The translations under genes and the position numbers were made by a program. A stretch of DNA of 16,763 nt from JADKIH01 sp049363815 (lineage in GTDB: Bacteria; Bacteroidota; Bacteroidia; AKYH767-A; 2013-40CM-41-45), in NCBI GenBank assembly GCA_049363815.1, contig JBMQEM010000158.1, positions 1 to 16,763 on the forward strand, in the 5' to 3' direction. Numbering within the stretch: the first letter of the stretch is position 1; every line of letters begins with the position of its first letter. The notes beneath the pieces are model-generated. The model searched no databases. It was not told the DNA's origin and saw only the letters and a program-made list of their open reading frames with translations. Positions 1-7,157 of this stretch are shown here, piece after piece.

Positions 1-2694
1 TTATTTGTAAAAATTCCTGTAAAAATCTTCGTACTCATCAACCTTTGCCTGACTGATCAATGCAGCCAGATTATTGGATGAGATCACATATTGATGATAC
101 TCATCTGTACTTACACTTCCGTAAACATCATCATTGTCAAAAAGTGTAGTGTTGTAACTCAACGCTTCTGCTTTATTCTTAAATGAACGAAGTATAAAAA
201 TTTTATTTCGTGGGCCGAACAGCAGATCCTGCACCTCAATTGCCTTGGACGCAAAGTTTGCAGAATTGTAGTTAGACAATTTAGTCTTGAACCTTACAGG
301 GTCCAGTGCTCCGCCGATGTTCTGGAAAATCACTACCACAAAATGTGTTGTATCCGGTTTGTAGTCAAAAGCACTGATAGCAACATCAACAGGTTTTGGA
401 TCAGTTACCGGTCCGGTTGGTTGTGGCATGGTAACATTTCCTTTGGCATGAATAGCATCAAGAATTTCCTGTGCCCGGTCTTTTACAGGATGCTCTGAAT
501 TATTTCTTATCACTTCCTGCAAAGATGCTTCAAAGGTTGGAAGCGGCTGTGTTTTACCTATTGCAAGCGCTTTGAGTAATTCAAACTGAGGTGTTAGAAT
601 ACTTTTCGGAAATTGCGAATCAGCCTGTGCTTTTCTCTGAATCACTGCCTGATATTCTCCATTGAGATATTTTCTATAGGTCTCTTCATAGAACAATTCA
701 AGCTCTGTTTTACGATTAGCTTTTTCCAAAGCATAATTCGGATTGCGGATGATCTCTGCATATTCAGTATCTCCGTATTGCGACAGGATAATATTCTTGA
801 AATATTCCGAACGCTCTTTATTGATAGCAGTAGCACCTGAAACCGAATTGGAACCGAAGCTTCCTGCATAGATACGGTACAACTGATAATAACATTGCAG
901 CTTATACTTACTCTCCGGGAATCTTTTGATCAACGTTTCAAATGCTTCGGCAGCAGCAGCCGGATCATTCAGCTGTTCACGATAGATCAATCCAACATTA
1001 TAATATGCTTCAATGATCTTCGTCGTTGACTTTTCAATTGCATCTGCATCTGCCGGTATGCTTTTCAGCATGTCGCTTTTTCTTTTTTCTGCACTTGCAA
1101 CAGCTCCCAGCGTATCTTCTTTTGAAGTTTCTTCAATTTGTTCCAGTTCAGGATTTTCCTCAACGATTCCAGTAGTTTGTTTGTTGCTTCGTCTCCAGTT
1201 ATCCTCTAATTTTCTATCCCCGAATTTTTTCACAAATTCATTCATTCCCAAATCCACAGACTGGATATTATAAAAATACCAGCTCGAACCTGTCTCACGA
1301 TTCATTTGATTGATCTTCTTTGGATCTGATTGCTGAAAGATCCGATTTGCCTGACGTTCTTCTTCAATGCGCTTACGTTCGGCAGCTTCGTTTACCAACA
1401 CCTGATCAACCATGCGTTGTCTTTCCTCTGGAGATAATCTTGCAAGCGTCTGAAGACTGTCTTCATTCTCGATGACCTTTAAATTTTTCACGAGTTTAGT
1501 CAGACTGTTCCTTCTGTTCAGGATCTCTGTGTAATCAGGATAATCGTTGGTGAGCGTAGATGTTGTACTATCATAATATGCCTGTGCAGAGCGATACTCT
1601 CTTTTTGCAAAGGCAATTTTCCCCAATTCAAGATACGACAATGCTTTCTGATTCACATTTGCCATACTTGAACGGATCGATAAATTCAGGTTCTCAATTT
1701 GACCGGCTTCATTCCCTTCATTCTTTTCCAATCCTGCCAAAGCATAATAGATCTGATCCAGGTAATCTTTATTCTTCGGATCCGTTTTCATTTTTTCAAG
1801 TTCTTTTCGAACCGTCAGATTATTTCCGGAAGTACCATCTGAACAACGCGCACGATTCAGGCGGGCATTGAAACCAACTTCGTACTTCGGATTCATCTTG
1901 ATCACTTTTGTATAGAGATCAAAAGCCTGAGAAAAATTTCCTTTTTGCTGATGTAACTGTGCCAGTATGAATAACCAGCGTATCTTTGTGTCTCGTTTTT
2001 TTACCAACGCTGCAGCACGTGTTAAATGCTCTATTGCTTTATCATAATTTTTTGTCTGTAAATAAAAATCAGCATTGGTTGCTTCAAGTTCCCATTTACT
2101 GTTTTTCGGAAAATCACCCTGATTCCTGACAAAGTCAAGCTTCTCTTCTGCCTCACGTAATTGCGTTAACTCAAGATAGGTCTTTGCAAGCCACAATGAA
2201 CCTAAATGACGACCGGCTTCTTTTCTGTAAGTCGACTCAACATATTTAAAAGTTTCGATCGCTTCGAAGTAGTCGTGTTTAAAAAACTGGCATTTCCCAT
2301 ACAACAAATGATTGTCATCTATCCATTTCTCAGAATCCGGTTTTTCATTTCCACGCTTATCAATAATGGTATGGCGTTCGATAACAGTCCGGGTCCGTTT
2401 CATAGCATCTTCCAATTGCGGATAAACGGCCTTTGCTTTTGTGGCATCGGCATATTGGAAAACTGTTAAAATCCGGTCGTAATGATCGGGATGTGATTCG
2501 GCTAATTTGTCCTGTGCTTCCTCCAGCTTTAATCCGGCATTATAATACCCATTATAATGGGCACTTAAATTATGGAACGTCCTGGTAATCAATGTATCCT
2601 TAGTATTCGAACACGATGTCCAGGCCATTGCCAGCGGCAACAGAGCTACAAGGCCAAACCTTGCTGTTCGACGAAAAAGATTACTGGAGATCAT
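1..2694 (-). CDS. porW: PorW/SprE-like TPR lipoprotein of the type IX secretion system
   Basis: PorW/SprE proteins are outer-membrane lipoproteins needed for type IX secretion and, in gliding species, motility; PorW is thought to link the periplasmic PorK/PorN ring to the translocon. Seen here: a basic and hydrophobic N-terminus ending in a lipobox-like WTSC (Cys28), then an SRTFHN-like segment (TRTFHNLSAHYNGYYNAG) typical of this family. Many TPR-like helix pairs fill roughly residues 110-420 and 560-760. A charged, probably coiled stretch lies near 430-460. A C-terminal domain at about 781-897 begins DTTHFVVVIF. The length (897 aa) fits SprE. The frame extends to a TTG at 2715, but I chose the ATG at 2692-2694 because it gives a compact signal peptide and lies downstream of a plausible promoter. 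No acidic cluster follows Cys28, which fits a periplasm-facing lipoprotein. The gene is complete, with its TAA at the window edge. The symbol rests on family recognition; sprE would be equally apt. Confidence 0.85.
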   Translation of the reverse strand: MISSNLFRRTARFGLVALLPLAMAWTSCSNTKDTLITRTFHNLSAHYNGYYNAGLKLEEAQDKLAESHPDHYDRILTVFQYADATKAKAVYPQLEDAMKRTRTVIERHTIIDKRGNEKPDSEKWIDDNHLLYGKCQFFKHDYFEAIETFKYVESTYRKEAGRHLGSLWLAKTYLELTQLREAEEKLDFVRNQGDFPKNSKWELEATNADFYLQTKNYDKAIEHLTRAAALVKKRDTKIRWLFILAQLHQQKGNFSQAFDLYTKVIKMNPKYEVGFNARLNRARCSDGTSGNNLTVRKELEKMKTDPKNKDYLDQIYYALAGLEKNEGNEAGQIENLNLSIRSSMANVNQKALSYLELGKIAFAKREYRSAQAYYDSTTSTLTNDYPDYTEILNRRNSLTKLVKNLKVIENEDSLQTLARLSPEERQRMVDQVLVNEAAERKRIEEERQANRIFQQSDPKKINQMNRETGSSWYFYNIQSVDLGMNEFVKKFGDRKLEDNWRRSNKQTTGIVEENPELEQIEETSKEDTLGAVASAEKRKSDMLKSIPADADAIEKSTTKIIEAYYNVGLIYREQLNDPAAAAEAFETLIKRFPESKYKLQCYYQLYRIYAGSFGSNSVSGATAINKERSEYFKNIILSQYGDTEYAEIIRNPNYALEKANRKTELELFYEETYRKYLNGEYQAVIQRKAQADSQFPKSILTPQFELLKALAIGKTQPLPTFEASLQEVIRNNSEHPVKDRAQEILDAIHAKGNVTMPQPTGPVTDPKPVDVAISAFDYKPDTTHFVVVIFQNIGGALDPVRFKTKLSNYNSANFASKAIEVQDLLFGPRNKIFILRSFKNKAEALSYNTTLFDNDDVYGSVSTDEYHQYVISSNNLAALISQAKVDEYEDFYRNFYK

Positions 2695-2712
2695 TGGAAA
2701 GTGGTATAACTG

Positions 2713-2742
2713 CAAATTTGCGAAAATATTTTAAAATTCCAA
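2713..2742 (-). promoter_or_regulatory. Likely Bacteroidota-type promoter of the porW-like gene
   Basis: On the minus strand a TTG (2740-2742) is followed after 19 nt by CAAATTTG (2713-2720). This is one mismatch from the Bacteroidota -7 box TAnnTTTG at the usual spacing from a -33 TTG. The ATG at 2694 lies 18 nt below the box, so the leader would be only about a dozen bases. The assignment is by consensus match alone. Confidence 0.4.
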
Positions 2743-2751
2743 TGGAATATA

Positions 2752-2954
2752 GTGAGTGGTGAGTAGTATTTGGCGGGTAGCAAAACACAGCTTAAATCCG
2801 CTAAATCTCCAGAGGCATTAAGATCGTTTTCTTAACAAATCAGTTTGTAAGCTGCTTGTAATGTGAGATTTAAAACTCAAAGGAGTAGATTTAAAAGAAT
2901 CATTCATTTCAAGACTTTTGCAATACATCTTACCACATACTACTTAGCGCTCAC
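2752..2954. repeat. Inverted pair of degenerate heptamer tandem arrays (type A)
   Basis: The left arm reads as four 7-nt units: GTGAGTG, GTGAGTA, GTATTTG, GCGGGTA (2752-2779). The right arm, read on the minus strand from 2954 down to 2927, is GTGAGCG, CTAAGTA, GTATGTG, GTAAGAT. The first three unit pairs match at 17 of 21 positions; the fourth is diverged. The arms are both 28 nt and flank a 147-nt spacer. The shared register suggests one inverted element rather than chance, but I recognise no named family. Confidence 0.5.
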
Positions 2955-3014
2955 CATTTGAAGTGGTCGTTCTTTAAATACACGAAAAAAAAGTAGCTTG
3001 CACCTTCCGAAAAA

Positions 3015-3878
3015 ATGAAGTTCCGAGATTTAAAATACATCCGAAAGCTAAGAGGCAAGTTTCGATTGGTCATTATGAACGATGAAACATTTGAAGAAAA
3101 GGCTTCTTTTAATTTGCGACCGCTGAAGGTTTTTGTTGCAACTGGAATTGCCATCATCTTACTGATTACGATCACAACTTTTATTATCGCTTTTACAGGA
3201 TTACGGGAATACATTCCGGGTTACGCAGACCTGAAAACGCAGCGGCATGTATTTAACATGGTCATGAAAACGGATTCTCTTCAGGCTGAGATCGACAACA
3301 GAAATGCATACATTGAAAATATCCGGAATGTGATCAATGGTACATTACCAACTGGCGATACAGCAAAACAGAAAGAAGGAGCAACGAAATACGATACGAT
3401 TCATCATCTGAATCGTTCGCAATCAGACGAAGAATTACGTAAGCAGATTGAAACGCAGGATGCTTATTCATTAACAGAAGGCTCTGCTTCTATCCGGAAT
3501 AGTATCCGAAGCTTTTTGTTTTTCCCGCCATTGAAGGGAACGGTTACGAACCGGTTTGATCCGGTAACAAAACACTATGCAATTGATGTTGTTTCAAATT
3601 CGAATGAACCGATAAAAGCTACGCTGGACGGAACAGTAGTATTTGCAAATTTCACTTCTGAAACCGGATATGTTTTAGGCATTCAACATTCGAACAACCT
3701 TTTCTCGCTATATAAACATAATTCTGCGCTGCTGAAAAAAGCCGGGGATTTTGTAAAAGCCGGTGACGTAGTTGCAATTATCGGAAATTCGGGCGAACTT
3801 AGTCAAGGTCCACACCTGCATTTTGAATTATGGTTCAACGGCACTCCAATTGATCCTATGCAATTTGTAGCGTTTTAA
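3015..3878 (+). CDS. Membrane-anchored M23 (LytM-type) metallopeptidase
   Basis: M23 peptidases are zinc endopeptidases that usually cut peptide cross-links in peptidoglycan. Seen here: a short basic cytoplasmic N-terminus (1-36), one membrane segment at about 38-62, and a helical, probably coiled linker (about 75-160). A C-terminal M23 domain (about 170-283) has all the expected residues: His187 and Asp191 (HYAID), His235 (YKHN), and His267/His269 (GPHLHFELW). The catalytic set is complete, so an active periplasmic enzyme tethered to the inner membrane is likely, acting in wall remodelling or division. The ATG at 3015 is the only sensible start and has an A-rich upstream context. The GH3 gene begins 14 bases after the stop, which suggests co-transcription. 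The exact substrate is not visible; an M23-fold scaffold acting with amidases is less likely given the intact ligands. Confidence 0.88.
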   Translation: MKFRDLKYIRKLRGKFRLVIMNDETFEEKASFNLRPLKVFVATGIAIILLITITTFIIAFTGLREYIPGYADLKTQRHVFNMVMKTDSLQAEIDNRNAYIENIRNVINGTLPTGDTAKQKEGATKYDTIHHLNRSQSDEELRKQIETQDAYSLTEGSASIRNSIRSFLFFPPLKGTVTNRFDPVTKHYAIDVVSNSNEPIKATLDGTVVFANFTSETGYVLGIQHSNNLFSLYKHNSALLKKAGDFVKAGDVVAIIGNSGELSQGPHLHFELWFNGTPIDPMQFVAF

Positions 3879-3892
3879 TTTTCATTCTCATT

Positions 3893-5392
3893 ATGGCATT
3901 TCTTCCACTTCTCAGTAAACCGCTTGCATCGTACATGACGAAGCAAACCATGATGTGGTCGAAAAATGCTGCATTAATGCAGAAGAGGATCTTTGAACAA
4001 TTGCTGACTGGAAGTAAAACAACATCTTTTGGAAAAGATCACTGGCTTTCTTCTGTGAAGTCATATGAGTCGTTCCGGGAACAAGTTCCAATCCGTGATT
4101 ACGAAGATTTCAAAACCTATATTGAGCGGATAAAAAAAGGCGAAGAGAACGTACTCTGGCCGGGCAAACCACTTTATCTTTCCAAAACTTCCGGCACTAC
4201 TTCCGGTGTAAAGTATATACCGCTAACACGTGCATCGATTCCAAATCATATCAATTCAACACGGAATGCATTGTTGAGCTACATTCACGAAACCGGCAAA
4301 GCGAAATTCCTCAATGGCAAGCTGATCTTTGTATCGGGTAGTCCTGCCCTGGAAACCATCAATGGAATTCCTGTTGGACGTCTTTCAGGAATTGTTAACC
4401 ATCATGTACCATCGTACCTCCGCAGAAATCAATTGCCTACTTATGCAACGAATTGTATTGAAGACTGGGAAAAGAAAATAGATGCTATTGTCGACGAAAC
4501 CGTGAACCAGAACATGACTCTCATTTCCGGTATTCCGCCATGGGTTCAGATGTATTTCGATAAACTCACTGAGCGTACTGGGAAAAAGATCAAAGATATT
4601 TTTCCCGATTTCGACTTGTTCATTTATGGTGGTGTCAATTACGAACCCTATCGCAACAAACTTGAGCAGAGCATTGGTAAAAAAGTTGATAGCATAGAAT
4701 TATACCCCGCAAGCGAAGGTTTTATAGCATATCAGGATAAACAAAACGATCCATCGTTATTGCTGATGGTAAATTCCGGAATTTTTTATGAGTTCATTCC
4801 AGCTAATGAATACTGGAATACCAATCCGACCCGCATTTCACTGAAAGATGTTGAACTTGGAGTTAACTATGCGATCATCCTGAATACAAATGCAGGACTC
4901 TGGGGTTATAGTCTCGGTGACACGGTAAAATTTGTTTCTAAAGATCCATACAAGATCCTTGTTACCGGTCGTATCAAACATTTTATTTCCGCATTCGGCG
5001 AACATGTTATAACTGAAGAAGTAGAAAAAGCCTTGATGCATGCAGCACAGCAACAGCATGCAGAGATCGTTGAATTCACTGTTGCTCCACAGGTAAATCC
5101 CGAAACCGGCTTGCCTTATCATGAATGGTTCATAGAATTTGCAAAGCTGCCTGATAATATGGATAAATTTGCAGCAGCTATCGATGACAGTTTACAACGA
5201 CAAAACATATATTACAAAGACCTGATTTCAGGAAATATTTTACAACCGTTAAAGATCAGACATCTCCGGAAGGACGCATTTATTTCTTATATGCGCTCAC
5301 TGGGTAAACTGGGTGGTCAAAATAAAGTTCCAAGGTTGTCGAATGACAGAAAACTTGCAGACGAACTTGGAAAATTTTCAGCTATTCTATAA
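3893..5392 (+). CDS. GH3 auxin-responsive promoter family protein (acyl-acid-amido synthetase-like)
   Basis: GH3 proteins belong to the adenylate-forming superfamily. Plant members activate carboxylic acids such as auxin or jasmonate with ATP and join them to amino acids; the role of the Bacteroidota homologues is not established. Seen here: the phosphate-binding loop SKTSGTTSGVK (97-107), LYPASEG (270-276) matching the adenine/acyl pocket motif, GYSLGDTVKF (338-347), and the hinge region TGRIKHFISAFGEHV (358-372). A C-terminal lid follows, with LGKLGGQNKVPRLSNDR near 470-486. All core adenylation motifs appear intact, so it is probably a working enzyme. It has no signal peptide and should be cytoplasmic. 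It follows the M23 gene by 14 bases in a likely operon. Its last 11 bases overlap the end of the convergent glycosyltransferase gene. Confidence 0.9.
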   Translation: MAFLPLLSKPLASYMTKQTMMWSKNAALMQKRIFEQLLTGSKTTSFGKDHWLSSVKSYESFREQVPIRDYEDFKTYIERIKKGEENVLWPGKPLYLSKTSGTTSGVKYIPLTRASIPNHINSTRNALLSYIHETGKAKFLNGKLIFVSGSPALETINGIPVGRLSGIVNHHVPSYLRRNQLPTYATNCIEDWEKKIDAIVDETVNQNMTLISGIPPWVQMYFDKLTERTGKKIKDIFPDFDLFIYGGVNYEPYRNKLEQSIGKKVDSIELYPASEGFIAYQDKQNDPSLLLMVNSGIFYEFIPANEYWNTNPTRISLKDVELGVNYAIILNTNAGLWGYSLGDTVKFVSKDPYKILVTGRIKHFISAFGEHVITEEVEKALMHAAQQQHAEIVEFTVAPQVNPETGLPYHEWFIEFAKLPDNMDKFAAAIDDSLQRQNIYYKDLISGNILQPLKIRHLRKDAFISYMRSLGKLGGQNKVPRLSNDRKLADELGKFSAIL

Positions 5393-6863
5393 TCCCTTCG
5401 ATCTGATATCCTTCAACATTGTTTCTGGTGAAAAGCTTTTGCATTTCAAATTTCTTTTCCAGCCTTCCCAAGACCAATTTCTGATGAACCAATACGCTGT
5501 CGCCGATTGAAAGAGAATCAATTTCACCCAAAGCAATCCTAACTCCCTTTTCGTTCAGTAATTTTATATAAAATAAATTTTGTCCTGAATAACCTTCGTG
5601 TAATAAAAAATAATTTCCGAGATCAGCTTTTCCCTTCACTGCATCCTGCAATAAATGCCCTACTTCATATTTTTTAATGTCCCAGGTTTCCTCCTTTGGG
5701 TTAATGGTTCTACCAAGTGTCTTTCTTGCAGGTTCGTAAAATAATAAAACCACAATTGCAATTCCCAGAATACGAAATACTGTTTTATATTTTTCAAAAC
5801 CGTTTTTAGGTTTTAATGTCAGAATAATTACCAATGGAATTGAAACCAGCATTGCCAGAAAAGGAAATAAAGGAAGATCATACCAGTAACATTTCGTTTT
5901 AGCGGAGGAAATAATTAAAATAAATGTTGCTGAAATTACGGTTGCAAAAAATGCAACTCGTTTCATCTTTTCATCTTTTGATAAGACTCCTGCCACTATT
6001 CCCAGAGGCAAGAGTAAATACCAGAATTCAAGTCGTGATGAAATCAGATTATTAAAATAAAACCAGAAGCCACCCTGGTTATTTTCTATGACTGTCATGT
6101 AACGGCCTCCTAATTCATTCTCCCAAACAGCTTTGATGTATCCGGGGTTGGCATTTTCGCGGAGAAAATAATATGCGAGAACGGTACCGATACTGATAAA
6201 AAGTCCGGCATATATTTTCCGGTTCAGCACAACAGCAAGAATTTTTTTCTTTAACAAAGTATACAGAAAGAGTCCCGGGATAAAAAACAACCCTGCAATG
6301 CCCTTTGTCAATATGCTTAATGTAAGCGCGAGAAAAAAGTATGTTAAATATCTTCCGTTTGAGGTTTCCAGATATACAAACCATGCAAAACTGTACACGC
6401 AAATAAAGAGCGTCAGCAAAGCATCGTAGTCGCCGGTTCTTGATGAATGAAAATTCACAAAACCATTTGAGGTTACTAAAACAAGTACCCAGATCATTCC
6501 GAAAACAGTATTCTTAAAATACCGGGCGCATAAAAAAAGGATAAATATACACGTCAACAAAGCGGCTATTGCTGAAGGCAATCTGACTGCAAATTCTCCT
6601 GGTCCGAATATCCTGATACAAACAACCTGGATCCAGATCATCAATGGTGGCTTTGTATTCCACATATCCGGTTTCCCTTCAAAATGCGTTACGATCAGAT
6701 CACCGTTTTTTACCATCTCCAGGGCATTCAATGCATTTCGTGCTTCGTCGAAATCACGGATCGGCAATACAGACAAGTACCCCAGTATTGGAAAACTTAT
6801 CATTGCGATTACCAGCAAATAACTTAAAATTGAAACGTTGTCTTTCAATCGATCGGAGCCCAT
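5382..6863 (-). CDS. Membrane glycosyltransferase, GT39/ArnT-like
   Basis: This family (PMT/ArnT-like, GT-C fold) transfers sugars from polyprenyl-phosphate donors to lipid or protein acceptors outside the inner membrane. Seen here: about ten or more hydrophobic segments in the first 375 residues. FDEAR (38-42) carries the Asp-Glu pair expected in the first extracytoplasmic loop. It is followed by GKPDMWNTKPPLMIW (63-77) and RLPSA (94-98), the classic N-terminal signature. TGDYD (143-147), TKG (186-188) and SAKTKCYWYDLPLFP (320-334) match later family positions. A soluble C-terminal part runs from about 385 to 493. The ATG at 6861-6863 follows an A-rich leader. The acceptor cannot be read from the sequence; lipid A, other glycolipids or glycoproteins are all possible. 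It has no same-strand partner next to it, and its 3' end overlaps the GH3 gene tail-to-tail. Confidence 0.82.
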   Translation of the reverse strand: MGSDRLKDNVSILSYLLVIAMISFPILGYLSVLPIRDFDEARNALNALEMVKNGDLIVTHFEGKPDMWNTKPPLMIWIQVVCIRIFGPGEFAVRLPSAIAALLTCIFILFLCARYFKNTVFGMIWVLVLVTSNGFVNFHSSRTGDYDALLTLFICVYSFAWFVYLETSNGRYLTYFFLALTLSILTKGIAGLFFIPGLFLYTLLKKKILAVVLNRKIYAGLFISIGTVLAYYFLRENANPGYIKAVWENELGGRYMTVIENNQGGFWFYFNNLISSRLEFWYLLLPLGIVAGVLSKDEKMKRVAFFATVISATFILIISSAKTKCYWYDLPLFPFLAMLVSIPLVIILTLKPKNGFEKYKTVFRILGIAIVVLLFYEPARKTLGRTINPKEETWDIKKYEVGHLLQDAVKGKADLGNYFLLHEGYSGQNLFYIKLLNEKGVRIALGEIDSLSIGDSVLVHQKLVLGRLEKKFEMQKLFTRNNVEGYQIEGIIE

Positions 6864-7157
6864 ATTTTTTGTCTCCGTTATTGCCGGAGCTTGTCAAATA
6901 TACAATTTCCGGTATTTAATACACGATTGCATTTGATAATCATCTGTTGACCAAAAAATCGGGCTACCTTTCTAAAATTCAAGATGGAATATTTACTTTA
7001 GCTCAGAACTGCGAGTAATCTTAAATTGATAACTTATAGGATAGCTTTTATATCCTTGAAAATATTTCAGGGAAAACCAAAAGGGCATCACAAATAGATG
7101 GTATCACACATTAAAAATATCAAGAAGTATCAAGAAAACCTGAATCACATAAAATCA
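6864..7157. other. Divergent intergenic region with promoter-like boxes
   Basis: About 294 bases between the divergent glycosyltransferase and secreted-M23 genes. For the minus-strand gene there is a perfect TAnnTTTG box, TATATTTG at 6895-6902, without a clear -33 TTG. Between it and the ATG is a small possible hairpin (CTCCG 6873-6877 with CGGAG 6885-6889). For the plus-strand gene there are two imperfect boxes: TACTTTAG (6994-7001) and TATCCTTG (7051-7058, with a TTG 22 nt upstream at 7026-7028). TATCAAGAA occurs twice in tandem near 7120-7139. I see no RNA gene or repeat element. Confidence 0.5.
6895..6902 (-). promoter_or_regulatory. Candidate -7 box for the glycosyltransferase gene
   Basis: TATATTTG on the minus strand matches the Bacteroidota TAnnTTTG box at all fixed positions and lies 31 nt upstream of the ATG at 6863. 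The upstream TTG expected near -33 is not evident, so only the box itself is supported. Confidence 0.4.

Larger units (their letters stand above)
2695..3014. other. Divergent intergenic region between porW-like and M23 genes
   Basis: About 320 bases without a credible gene. It holds the promoter of the minus-strand gene at its left edge and an inverted pair of heptamer-repeat arms (2752-2779 and 2927-2954). A weak -7-like box, TAGCTTG (2994-3000), lies 14 nt before the plus-strand ATG but has no clear -33 TTG. The spacer between the arms (2780-2926) shows no ORF, tRNA or obvious strong hairpin. Confidence 0.6.

Noticed and set aside
1560..1871. Open frame of about 103 codons opposite the porW-like gene
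   Set aside because: It is antisense to a strong coding sequence, with no recognisable protein features and a composition typical of a shadow frame.
2692..2715. TTG start at 2715 for the porW-like gene
   Set aside because: The ATG at 2692-2694 gives a better signal peptide, and the TTG codon falls inside the likely -7 box CAAATTTG (2713-2720).
7098..7157. ATG at 7098 as start of the secreted M23 protein
   Set aside because: It would add 20 polar, Lys-rich residues before a complete signal peptide that begins at the ATG at 7158.
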